Under the pieces are notes generated by a model. That model had not been told where the DNA came from. It saw nothing but the letters and a program-made list of their open reading frames with translations, and did not search any database. This document shows positions 49,682 to 56,886 of a stretch of DNA of 64,000 nt, one piece after another (positions within the stretch are counted from its first letter, which is position 1; every line of letters begins with the position of its first letter). This stretch comes from Streptomyces sp. RB17 (GTDB lineage Bacteria; Actinomycetota; Actinomycetes; Streptomycetales; Streptomycetaceae): contig NZ_WEGL01000001.1 of assembly GCF_009604455.1 (NCBI RefSeq), forward strand, positions 682,001 to 746,000. The letters run 5' to 3'. The position numbers and the translations under genes were made by a program.

Positions 49682-51334
49682 TCAGTTCACGTTGACGGCG
49701 CTCCACGCCGCCGCCACCGCGTTGTACTCCGTGCTGCCCGCGCCGTACAGGTCCTTGGCGGCGTTCAGGGTCGCCGTGCGGGCCCCCGCGTAGTTCGTGG
49801 AGGAGGTCATGTAGACCGTCAGCGCCCGGTACCAGATCTTGCCGACCTTGTCCCGGCCGATGCCGGTGACCGTGGAGCCGTTGTACGTCGGTGAGTCGTA
49901 GCTGACGCCGTTGATGGTCTTCGGGCCGCTGCCCTCCGCCAGCAGATAGGCGAAGTGGTTGGCGACGCCGGAGGAGTAGTGGACGTCGAGGTTGCCGACC
50001 GAACTGCTCCAGTAGTCCGCCGAGTTGCCGTCCTTCGACGGCTTGTCCATGTAGCGCAGGGCGGTGTGGCCGAAGCCGGGCTTCACGATCTTCTCGCCGA
50101 TGAGGTAGTCACCGGGGTCGGACGGGTTGTTCGCGTACCACTCCACCATGGTGCCGAGGATGTCCGAGGTGGCCTCGTTGAGCCCGCCGGACTCACCGGA
50201 GTAGGTCAGCGCGGCGGTCTTCGCCGTCACCCCGTGGGTCATCTCGTGCCCGGCGACGTCGAGGGCGACCAGCGGCCCGAAGGTGGTCCCGTCACCGTCG
50301 CCGTACGTCATGCAGAAGCAACTGTCGTCCCAGAAGGCGTTGTTGTAGTTGCTGCCGTAGTGAACGCGGTTGTACGAGCCCTTGCCGTCGCCCCCGATGC
50401 CGTTCCGGCCCTGGACGTTCTTGTAGTAGTCCCAGGTCATGTTGGTGCCGTACTGGGCGTCGACGGCGGCCGAGGCGCGGTCGGAGGTGGTGCCGCTGCC
50501 CCAGTGGTTGTCGGCGTCCGTGAACAGGTCCGCGGGGGCCCGGCTGAAACAGATGCTGAGGAAGCACAGGTCCGTCTTGCCCTCGGCGTCACCGGTGTAG
50601 GTGTTGCCGCGCGTCGGGTCCTTGAGCTGGTACGACGATCCCGACGGGGTCGTCTCCAGCGGCACCGTCCCGCTGTAGAGCGACTTTCCGTCGCCGGCGG
50701 CGGTCTCGATGCTGTCCCAGGCGTCGATCTGCCGGCCGGTGCGGGCGTCGGTCAGCACGGTCCGGGCGACCGGGTTGCCGAGCGAGTCCAGGCCGGCCGC
50801 GTCGGTGCGCCAGGCGAGCTTCGGGCTGCCGTGCAGGGCGTCGACGATCAGCTCGGGCCTGGCCTTGACCTGCTTCAGCGCGTCGCCGAGGTTGACGGCC
50901 CGCAGGGCGTTCACGGCGAGGTCGGCGGCCTTGGCGGCGGAGACCTTCGGGAGGACCGAGGCGAGGGATATCTCGCTGCGGGTGGCCCGGTTCGCGCTGC
51001 GGTAGGCGCCGTCCGGGGTGAGGTGGACCACGAAGTCGCCGCCCAGCACGGGCAGTCCGTGGTACGTGCGGTCGTAGCGGACGTGCTGGGTGCCGTCCTT
51101 GTCCACGATCACGTCGCGGACGCTGGTGTCCTCGGCGGAGGTCAGCCCGAGGCTCGTGGCATGGGCCAGGAGCGCCGACGCCGCGTTCTGGATCGCGGTG
51201 GCCCGGGTCGGACCGGCGTCGGCGTGGGCGGTGGGGGAGAGGGCCACGGACAGCAGGGTCGCGGTGGTGACGGCGACGCCGGCGGTGGTGGCGAGACGAC
51301 GGGATCCTCGGACGTGCTGGCGTATCCGGCTCAT
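49682..51334 (-). CDS. Secreted M4 (thermolysin-like) metalloprotease
   Basis: A 550-residue extracellular neutral protease made as a prepro-protein. Signal peptide to about residue 39 (ATTATLLSVALSPTAHA); an FTP/PepSY propeptide (GLPVLGGDFVVHLTPDG, LAWRTDAAGLDSLGNPVARTV) to about residue 215; then the M4 catalytic domain with HEMTH near residue 364 and the third zinc ligand in GLNEATSD. The chain ends shortly after the C-terminal helical domain (DLYGAGSTEYNAVAAAWSAVNV); no PPC or other appended domain. A 14-bp palindrome lies upstream. Confidence 0.95.
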   Translation of the reverse strand: MSRIRQHVRGSRRLATTAGVAVTTATLLSVALSPTAHADAGPTRATAIQNAASALLAHATSLGLTSAEDTSVRDVIVDKDGTQHVRYDRTYHGLPVLGGDFVVHLTPDGAYRSANRATRSEISLASVLPKVSAAKAADLAVNALRAVNLGDALKQVKARPELIVDALHGSPKLAWRTDAAGLDSLGNPVARTVLTDARTGRQIDAWDSIETAAGDGKSLYSGTVPLETTPSGSSYQLKDPTRGNTYTGDAEGKTDLCFLSICFSRAPADLFTDADNHWGSGTTSDRASAAVDAQYGTNMTWDYYKNVQGRNGIGGDGKGSYNRVHYGSNYNNAFWDDSCFCMTYGDGDGTTFGPLVALDVAGHEMTHGVTAKTAALTYSGESGGLNEATSDILGTMVEWYANNPSDPGDYLIGEKIVKPGFGHTALRYMDKPSKDGNSADYWSSSVGNLDVHYSSGVANHFAYLLAEGSGPKTINGVSYDSPTYNGSTVTGIGRDKVGKIWYRALTVYMTSSTNYAGARTATLNAAKDLYGAGSTEYNAVAAAWSAVNVN

Positions 51335-51401
51335 CGGTCTCCTCGGGGAAGCGCCCGGCTAGGCGTGGGGGCGGCGCTGTGTCCTCAGAGATTTAAGGGA
51401 C

Positions 51402-51415
51402 CATGACATGTCATG
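51402..51415. promoter_or_regulatory. Perfect 14-bp palindrome upstream of the M4 protease
   Basis: CATGACATGTCATG, flanked by GGAC/GTCC, lies 68 bp before the protease start and 58 bp before the divergent cyclotransferase start. A likely operator; the regulator is unknown. Confidence 0.6.
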
Positions 51416-51472
51416 TCCATAGCCCCTCCATGGAGATGTGTGAGGAGCCGAAGGGGGTCCAGAATCGTTTCC

Positions 51473-51913
51473 GTGATCACTTCGGACCCCGAGGAGCCCG
51501 GAACCCCGCTGCCCTTCTTCGTCTACGGCACCCTGCGCCCCGGCGAGCCCAACCACGACCTGTTCCTGCGCGACCGCACCGCGGCGGAGGAACCTGCCCG
51601 CCTGCCCGGCGCCGCGCTCTACGCCGGCCCTGGCTACCCCTACGCCGTGGAACGGCCGGGCGGCGAGATCCGGGGCGAACTGGTCACGGCCCGCCCGGAG
51701 ACGTACGCCGCCCTGCTCGCCGCCCTGGACCGCCTGGAGGAGTACACCCCGGGCGACCCCCGCAACCTCTACGAACGCGTGGCCCGCCACGTCATCCGCA
51801 CCGACGGCACCACCGCCCTGGCCTGGGTCTACCTGGCCGCCCCACGGGTCGCCGGCCAACTGCGCGCCCAGGGAAAGCCGATCGAGGGCGGCGACTGGCT
51901 GTCCCGGCGCTGA
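51473..51913 (+). CDS. Gamma-glutamylcyclotransferase family protein
   Basis: A 146-residue protein of the GGCT fold: N-terminal FFVYGTLRPGEPNHDLF (the YGSL-like substrate loop), LPGAALYAGPGYPYAV, GEIRGELVTARPETYAALLAALDRLEEY with the catalytic Glu in the RGEL region or its equivalent, and ALAWVYLA. Members cleave gamma-glutamyl groups to 5-oxoproline or act on gamma-glutamylamines; the exact substrate is open. GTG 51473 is chosen as the closest start to the conserved region; no strong ribosome site. Confidence 0.85.
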   Translation: MITSDPEEPGTPLPFFVYGTLRPGEPNHDLFLRDRTAAEEPARLPGAALYAGPGYPYAVERPGGEIRGELVTARPETYAALLAALDRLEEYTPGDPRNLYERVARHVIRTDGTTALAWVYLAAPRVAGQLRAQGKPIEGGDWLSRR

Positions 51914-51918
51914 CGGTC

Positions 51919-52302
51919 ATGGTGCGGCGTGTTCATGTGCAGGGCCTGGATGCGCGGAGGGGGCGTACGGCCCGCGGTGAGCCGTGCGCCCCTTGGTCGG
52001 TCGGCGCCCTTACGAGGCGGGGTTTGCGAGTCCCGGCACTGGACATCATGGGGACGCTTGATGCCGGTACACGGAGGACTCTCAGAGGGCGGCTGGAAAG
52101 CGCGGTTGAAACCTTTGGGAAAGTGACTGGGTTTACCGGAAAAAGCGGTGGTGAGTACAGGGAGTTTCGCTTGGACGTTGACCCGGAGAAGGGTGCACAC
52201 ATCAACGTGATGACCGGAAAGGGTTCAGCCGTCCGTAAATATGCCATTAGGTGGCCGTCTGATACCGTTGCGCCCTGGTTGAAGGTGCTCCAAGATGACT
52301 GA
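51919..52302 (+). CDS. Orphan polymorphic-toxin-like C-terminal domain
   Basis: The ~85 C-terminal residues (VETFGKVTGFTGKSGGEYREFRLDVDPEKGAHINVMTGKG, then VRKYAIRWPSDTVAPWLKVL) look like a small nuclease- or RNase-type toxin tip as found at the ends of RHS and other polymorphic toxins. The upstream part (VRRVHVQGLDARRGRT...) is unlike any delivery domain. Starts at 51919 and 52048 are both possible. GC content drops within this gene and stays low in the next, which overlaps by 8 bp. Toxin role is inferred from pattern and context, not from a firm family match. Confidence 0.5.
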   Translation: MVRRVHVQGLDARRGRTARGEPCAPWSVGALTRRGLRVPALDIMGTLDAGTRRTLRGRLESAVETFGKVTGFTGKSGGEYREFRLDVDPEKGAHINVMTGKGSAVRKYAIRWPSDTVAPWLKVLQDD

Positions 52303-52756
52303 GAACAACGAATATGCAAGTCGCCCAGACTATCTTCCGGATTTTATGAACGATCCTGAGGATCGCGACGGCCGTCAGGTTGTGAAGTTGGGATGGACCG
52401 ATAGTCGGAAATTGGAGACGATGAGCCTTAATCGGTTTCCGCCGACTTTCAGTGCAGCTCTTGACTGGGACTCCGCTTCGTATGAGGATCGTCTTTGGTG
52501 GGATGATGAGGAGGGCTGGACGAGGATGGCATCGGAATTGCTGTCGCCTTACGTGGAAAGTGGGGTGCGAGTCGCAATCTTCTGGGGGAATCTCGTACTA
52601 CCCACTGTCACGCTGCCTGCGGATGTTGCCGTCCGGCATGCACGGGAGATCCTTGATGTGGGGCCGCACTTCTGGATTTACCCGCTTGGTAGTTCCGTTC
52701 TCATAGAATGCCTGATGGATGGGCAAGTGACGGTCGCAACTATTCCGACAGTATAA
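52295..52756 (+). CDS. Hypothetical protein, candidate immunity protein
   Basis: A 153-residue cytosolic acidic protein (MTENNEYASRPDYLPDFMNDPEDRDG, LWWDDEEGWTRMASELLSPYVESGVRVAIFWGNLVLPTVTLP). It has no signal or membrane segment and has many Trp and acidic residues, as immunity proteins often do. Its GC content is clearly lower than that of neighbours. It overlaps the toxin-like gene by 8 bp, the usual order for toxin then immunity. No family was recognised. Confidence 0.6.
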   Translation: MTENNEYASRPDYLPDFMNDPEDRDGRQVVKLGWTDSRKLETMSLNRFPPTFSAALDWDSASYEDRLWWDDEEGWTRMASELLSPYVESGVRVAIFWGNLVLPTVTLPADVAVRHAREILDVGPHFWIYPLGSSVLIECLMDGQVTVATIPTV

Positions 52757-52950
52757 GCCCTCGGCGGAGTCACAGATTTACTTGGTGGCCAGAGCGCCGG
52801 ACAGCGTAAGCCTTTTCTACTCTGCTTGACATCGCCAGGCCAAACGTGCGGATCGCCTTGACCGACTCGGTGTTGCGACCCGTCCGCCCGTGCCACGGTT
52901 GCGCTGCGTTTGCCGACATCTGGGCATCAGCTCCTTAATCACTCGCAGTC
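52757..52950. other. Degenerate spacer
   Basis: No gene-like frame. The boundary between the low-GC cassette and the next gene lies here; the AT-richer segment ends near 52830. Confidence 0.5.
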
Positions 52951-53649
52951 TTGTGCGCTGGTGTCTCAATGGCGTTCGCTGTGGCCTGTGCAGGAAATGA
53001 CTCCAAGCCTATTGAGCGGTCAGGTGGTGGGGTCGCGGCTGCAAAAGGAACCTCCTCAGGCAAGAACGCCTCGCCGGCGCTGACGCGCAAGCAACTCGAG
53101 GGCGCTGCGATCAAGAGTGGTGACGTGTCCGGATGGGAGGTGAGCGTTCCCAAGTCGTCGGCCTGGCCGATTGGCGGTCAGCGGATGATGGCTGACAAGC
53201 CGGCATGCCAGCCCATCGCCGACGCGCTGAGCGAGAGTGGGGCCGTCAAGGCGGTTGCTGCGGTGGAACGGAGCGCTGTGGCGAAGGACCGTTCCGGCGT
53301 CATGGTGCGGATTCGTCTCGCCTCGTATCCCGGTGGCGGTGCCGAGAAGGTCATGTCGGGCCTGTCGAATGCGGACACCAGCTGCAAGGGCTTCACCGGT
53401 ACGGGGAACGGCGTGCGACAGCACATGGAGGTGGCGGAATATGGCGGCCACCTCACCGCTCAGAGCAGCATCGCTCTCCGGTTGACGACAAGGATCGGCC
53501 AGCAAACCGTGCCCGTGTATCTGGACGCCGGCCGAGTCGGAAGCTCGGTGGAGTACTTCATGACTTTCAACGTCACAGGTGACGACCCTGGCACCGGCTG
53601 GACACCTGCGGAGGTTCAGCAGCACGTCAAGCTGAGTGCAGTTCATTGA
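52951..53649 (+). CDS. Lipoprotein-like protein with damaged N-terminus
   Basis: About 232 residues. The first residues read CAGVSMAFAVACAGNDSKPIE, an h-region and lipobox (AVAC) of a lipoprotein signal, but the positively charged n-region is missing: an in-frame TAA at 52936 leaves only TTG 52951 as a start, and no ribosome site is visible. The mature domain (TRKQLEGAAIKSGDVSGWEV, KPACQPIADAL, VMVRIRLASYPGGGAEKVMSGL) resembles Streptomyces lipoproteins of unknown function. It may be a 5'-truncated pseudogene. Confidence 0.6.
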   Translation: MCAGVSMAFAVACAGNDSKPIERSGGGVAAAKGTSSGKNASPALTRKQLEGAAIKSGDVSGWEVSVPKSSAWPIGGQRMMADKPACQPIADALSESGAVKAVAAVERSAVAKDRSGVMVRIRLASYPGGGAEKVMSGLSNADTSCKGFTGTGNGVRQHMEVAEYGGHLTAQSSIALRLTTRIGQQTVPVYLDAGRVGSSVEYFMTFNVTGDDPGTGWTPAEVQQHVKLSAVH

Positions 53650-53686
53650 TGCGGCGGCGTTGGGCAACGAGCGAGTACAGCCTCGG

Positions 53687-53711
53687 GCCGGGCAGGGTAA
53701 CCCTGTCCGGC
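53687..53711 (+). terminator. Candidate terminator of the lipoprotein-like gene
   Basis: GCCGGGCAGGGT pairs with ACCCTGTCCGGC (one mismatch), 38 bp after the stop codon. Confidence 0.55.
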
Positions 53712-53789
53712 CTGGCTGCGCGCTCGTACGCCGCTACGTCGGACGCACTGCCGCAGCACGTTCTGTAGATCGACGGATCCGACCTCTGG

Positions 53790-53996
53790 TCAGACGGACC
53801 CCAGGGCCCGTCGAAGGCGTCCGCTCGCAAGGGCGGTCTGGAAGGTCCTCCACGCAATGGGTGGGACTCGGAGTGCCGGTCCGATGGCGTTCTTGGAGTC
53901 GCGTATGGCGATGATCGTCGGGATGTTGGTGGCTACCTCGACGCACTCCTCTTCGTGGTCGCTGTAGCTGGACTTGCGGTACTCGAATGCAGGCAC
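53790..53996 (-). CDS. DUF397 domain protein
   Basis: A 68-residue protein with the DUF397 pattern: FEYRKSSYSDHEEECVEVATN, IIAIRDSKNAIGPALRVP and WRTFQTAL. These proteins are almost always paired with an XRE/DUF5753 regulator in Streptomyces and probably act with it as a small antitoxin-like or co-regulator partner. GTG 53996 is three bases behind the XRE stop, so the two are co-translated. Confidence 0.92.
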   Translation of the reverse strand: MPAFEYRKSSYSDHEEECVEVATNIPTIIAIRDSKNAIGPALRVPPIAWRTFQTALASGRLRRALGSV

Positions 53997-53999
53997 GGC

Positions 54000-54872
54000 T
54001 CACAGATCCTTACGTAGCTTACTGAGGAGCGACACCGACTCTCTCTCGGAGAGGGAGCATTCGGCAATCTTCTGGAACAGGTTGTCGTAGGAGGTCGCCG
54101 CTTCTCCCCCTTCCGCCCATCGCCTGGCGAAGGGAGCCTCTACGTATACGACGTCCATGGCCCCAGGGGCAGCGAACGAAAGGATGTTGAACGACCCGTT
54201 GAGGCCCGCGTGCGCTCCGCCGCTGAACGGGAAGACCCGCAAGCTGATGTTGGACAGGTCGGCCACCCTCACCAGCTCGTCAAGCTGTGCTTTGGCCGTC
54301 TCAGCGCCTCCAGGGATGCTGCGGAACACCGCTTCGTAGATCACCACCCGCAGCTTCAGCGGCGGGTCATCGGTAAGGCGGTGCTTGCGGGCGAGCCGGG
54401 CCGCGATGAAGTCGTCATCCGGCTGCACGCCCTCCCTCAATGCAGCCACGGGCGTGTTCCTCACAGCCCGTACGTACTCCGGCGTTTGAAGCAGTCCCGG
54501 AACGAACGCGGGTTGCCACACCCTGATGACCGTTGCCGCGCTCTCCAGTGCGACGTACTCCTGCATGAGGCCGGAGATCGTGTAGTCGTCCCACCAGCCC
54601 TTCGCTCTGCGACGCTCCCGGTCGACTCGGGCCAACTCCAGTAACGCGCCGACGACTCCGGGATCACGGACGCCGTACAGCTCGCACAGGGCGCGGATGT
54701 CCGGATCCCGCATCGACACCCAACCACCCTCCATCTTGGCCACCTTGGTTGTGGACGCCGTCAGTGTCTTGGCGGCATGGCTCTGCGTAAGGCCAGCTGC
54801 CATGCGCAACTTGGCAAGCTCGCCGCCGAGTCGGCGCCCAAGGACTGAGGACGTGCAGTTGCCCTGCGTCAT
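54000..54872 (-). CDS. XRE family regulator with DUF5753 domain
   Basis: A 290-residue protein: N-terminal helix-turn-helix (LGRRLGGELAKLRMAAGLTQSHAAKTLTASTTKVAKMEGG) and a C-terminal ~180-residue DUF5753 domain (GLMQEYVALESAATVIRVWQPAFVPGLLQTPEYVRAV, AVFRSIPGGAETAKAQL, FPFSGGAHAGLNGSFNIL). Such Scr1-type regulators pair with DUF397 proteins and influence development and antibiotic production. GTG 54887 is an alternative start. Divergent from an ATPase-domain gene, as in related loci. Confidence 0.93.
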   Translation of the reverse strand: MTQGNCTSSVLGRRLGGELAKLRMAAGLTQSHAAKTLTASTTKVAKMEGGWVSMRDPDIRALCELYGVRDPGVVGALLELARVDRERRRAKGWWDDYTISGLMQEYVALESAATVIRVWQPAFVPGLLQTPEYVRAVRNTPVAALREGVQPDDDFIAARLARKHRLTDDPPLKLRVVIYEAVFRSIPGGAETAKAQLDELVRVADLSNISLRVFPFSGGAHAGLNGSFNILSFAAPGAMDVVYVEAPFARRWAEGGEAATSYDNLFQKIAECSLSERESVSLLSKLRKDL

Positions 54873-54942
54873 GTGCTGTGTGCTCACGGCGATCAGTCTG
54901 GGCCTTGTGCGGAGTGCCACACAAACCTCATATGGATGAATT

Positions 54943-54968
54943 CCTCCATCGATAACTTGCAATGGAGG
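54943..54968. promoter_or_regulatory. Inverted repeat between the XRE and ATPase genes
   Basis: CCTCCAT (54943-54949) and ATGGAGG (54962-54968), a 7-bp perfect inverted repeat with a 12-bp spacer in an AT-richer stretch of the divergent intergenic region. Possible operator for the XRE regulator. Confidence 0.5.
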
Positions 54969-55024
54969 CACGCCCCTACTACTTTCCGTGACGCATCGAA
55001 CACACGGCGCTGGAGGTGCGCCGC

Positions 55025-55738
55025 ATGTCTGCCCCCGAAACACCCCTGCGTCACGACCGCCTCGACTACACCCCGCTCCCCAGGAGCGTCACCCTGGCCC
55101 GGCAGAGAGCCCAGCGCCTGCTCACCGAGTGGGGTTATCCGGAACTCGCCGCCGATGCCGCCCAGTTGGTCTCCGAGCTGGGCGGCAACGCCGTACTGCA
55201 CGGATGCCTCCGAGAGCGGCTCTTCCGCGTCGAACTCACTCTTATGGAACGTGTTCTGCGAATTTCCCTGTCCGACCCGAGGGGGGAATTACGGCCGCAC
55301 CTCCGCGAGGCCGCCGCAGATGACATGTTCGGGCGCGGGCTGCTGATCGTGCGCGAGGTCGCCGACCGGTGGGGTGTGGATGAGCTGACCGTTGGCAAGT
55401 CCGTATGGTGCGAGCTCGATGTCGTATCCCGGGTGGCTCCGGCCGGTTACGGTGGCGGCAGGGTACCCCCGCCATCAAGGAGGACGACCATGGCCGAACC
55501 GTTGAAGACCTTCGTCAACGGCATCGAGGTCGAGGTCCCCAACAGCATCCCCGACATCCGCGCGGCCCTGCCGGAGGAACGGCGCGAGGAGTTCGACCGT
55601 GCCGTCAATGACGCCGGGGTGCACGAGATCCATGCCGTGATGCGCCACTGGATGCTGGAAGCCGTGCCGGACCCCGAGGCTGAAGCACTGCTGGAGCGTC
55701 TTGCCGCCGACGAGGCCGAGAGGCGGGGCGCGGCTTGA
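55025..55738 (+). CDS. HATPase (RsbW-like) domain protein, reading in frame into an antitoxin
   Basis: Residues ~1-140 are a GHKL ATP-binding domain of the anti-sigma/RsbW type: N-box AQLVSELGGNAVLHG, G1 LSDPRG and G2 GRGLLIVREVADRWGVD, with the VWCELDV end. Relatives stop there, but this frame has no stop and continues through a Gly/Pro/Arg linker (APAGYGGGRVPPPSRRT) into the downstream small gene, ending at 55738 (237 residues). Either a natural fusion or the loss of a stop codon. ATG 55025 with GGAGG nine bases upstream. Confidence 0.75.
   Translation: MSAPETPLRHDRLDYTPLPRSVTLARQRAQRLLTEWGYPELAADAAQLVSELGGNAVLHGCLRERLFRVELTLMERVLRISLSDPRGELRPHLREAAADDMFGRGLLIVREVADRWGVDELTVGKSVWCELDVVSRVAPAGYGGGRVPPPSRRTTMAEPLKTFVNGIEVEVPNSIPDIRAALPEERREEFDRAVNDAGVHEIHAVMRHWMLEAVPDPEAEALLERLAADEAERRGAA
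55490..55738 (+). CDS. Antitoxin-like small protein (DUF6247-like), internal start
   Basis: An 82-residue product from ATG 55490, which has a strong AAGGAGG site six bases upstream inside the ATPase-fusion frame. The sequence (PNSIPDIRAALPEERREEFDRAVNDAG, HAVMRHWMLEAVPDPEAEALLERL) resembles small helical proteins of the DUF6247 kind found before RelE/ParE-like toxins. Same frame as the upstream gene, so a fusion and a free form could both be made. Overlaps the next start by 4 bp. Confidence 0.7.
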   Translation: MAEPLKTFVNGIEVEVPNSIPDIRAALPEERREEFDRAVNDAGVHEIHAVMRHWMLEAVPDPEAEALLERLAADEAERRGAA

Positions 55739-55977
55739 GCTACCGCATCACCTACGCCCCGCCCGCCGACGATGTCCTGGCCAAGATGCCGGATGCCGAG
55801 GCGTTCAGGGAGGCCATGGCGCGGTCCATCGGCCTGGATCCGTACGGCCACGGCTCGACGGCCGTCAGGGGCGAGCGCGATCGACGTGAGGCCACTGTCC
55901 TCGGGGCCATCGTGCTGTATTACGTCTCGGGATCCGTGCTGACTGTGACGGTGGTCAGGCTCATTCCTTCCCTTTGA
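55735..55977 (+). CDS. RelE/ParE-like toxin
   Basis: An 80-residue protein from TTG 55735 (overlapping TTGA with the antitoxin stop): YRITYAPPADDVLAKMPDAEAFREAM, GLDPYGHGST, then RREATVLGAIVLYYVSGSVLTVTVVRLIP. This order (short strand, helices with Pro-rich turn, three C-terminal strands) fits RelE/ParE toxins that bind ribosomes or gyrase. The C-terminal Arg/Leu-rich strand pattern is kept. Type II module with 55490-55738 is likely; family assignment is moderate. Confidence 0.7.
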   Translation: MSYRITYAPPADDVLAKMPDAEAFREAMARSIGLDPYGHGSTAVRGERDRREATVLGAIVLYYVSGSVLTVTVVRLIPSL

Positions 55978-55995
55978 GCTGCTCCCGGCGCTGAG

Positions 55996-56829
55996 TCACC
56001 CCAGCAACCGCACCCCCTCCGGCACCGCGATCCCGAACTCCTCCTCCACCACGCGCCGCGCCTCGGCCTCGTCCGTCAGCTTGCGGTCGGTCACCGTGCC
56101 GTCGGCGTCGGTTTCCGTCAATTGGGTGCCATCCAGGGAGAGATGGCGGTCGGGGGTGGTGCGCTGGAGGTAGGGACGGCGAGTGAAGGGGGAGCGGGGG
56201 CTGGTGCTGACGTACCAGTTGAACACCTCCAGGTCCGAGGCGGCGAACGGCTCCAGGGTGAAGGCGTACTGGCCGGTCCATTCCCGCGCCCGGCGGTCGT
56301 ACGCCTGCAACTCCAACTGCTCCAGCGGGCCCTGATGGTTCGGCAGCGGCATCAGTCGGTGCCGGCGTCCGGCGCCCTCGAACTCCTCGCCGGTGATCAG
56401 CGGCACCGGCAGCAGCAGTGCGCCGGCCGCGCCGAAACCGACGTCCGCGAGGTACGGCTGCGGGTCACCCGGCACCGCCACCTGCAGCATCGCGTGGGTG
56501 CGCGGGCGGCTCTCGGGTGTGTCCGCGCCCACCACCACGCGCCCGGCCAGCGGTGTCACGCCGAACCCCAGCGCCAGGAGTGCCAGCCGGAGCAGGGTGT
56601 TGTGCTCGTAGCAGTAGCCGCCGCGCCGGCCGTGGATCATCTTGGCCAGCAGGTCGGCAGGTGCCAGTGAGGGGGCCCGGCCCGACACGGCGTCCAGGTT
56701 CTCGAAGGGGAGAGACAGCGCGTGTGCGAGATGCACGCCGCGCAGGGTCTCCAGGGCGGGCCGGCGGGCGCCCTTCCAGCCGATGCGGTCCAGGTAGGCG
56801 TCCAGGTCGGACTGCTCGAAGTCGGACAT
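55996..56829 (-). CDS. nat: Arylamine N-acetyltransferase
   Basis: A 277-residue cysteine-protease-fold enzyme that moves acetyl from acetyl-CoA to aromatic amines or hydrazines. The catalytic triad is visible: Cys in RRGGYCYEHN, His in RPRTHAMLQV and Asp in YLADVGFG. The C-terminal half has WYVSTSPRSPFTRRPYLQR as in other actinobacterial NATs. Start ATG 56829. It lies alone between the toxin-antitoxin pair and nitrate reductase; natural substrate unknown. Confidence 0.94.
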   Translation of the reverse strand: MSDFEQSDLDAYLDRIGWKGARRPALETLRGVHLAHALSLPFENLDAVSGRAPSLAPADLLAKMIHGRRGGYCYEHNTLLRLALLALGFGVTPLAGRVVVGADTPESRPRTHAMLQVAVPGDPQPYLADVGFGAAGALLLPVPLITGEEFEGAGRRHRLMPLPNHQGPLEQLELQAYDRRAREWTGQYAFTLEPFAASDLEVFNWYVSTSPRSPFTRRPYLQRTTPDRHLSLDGTQLTETDADGTVTDRKLTDEAEARRVVEEEFGIAVPEGVRLLG

Positions 56830-56886
56830 ACACCGAACCTAACGCGCTCCGGCCGCTGCCAGCCGTGACCGGCGGACCGATCCGGG

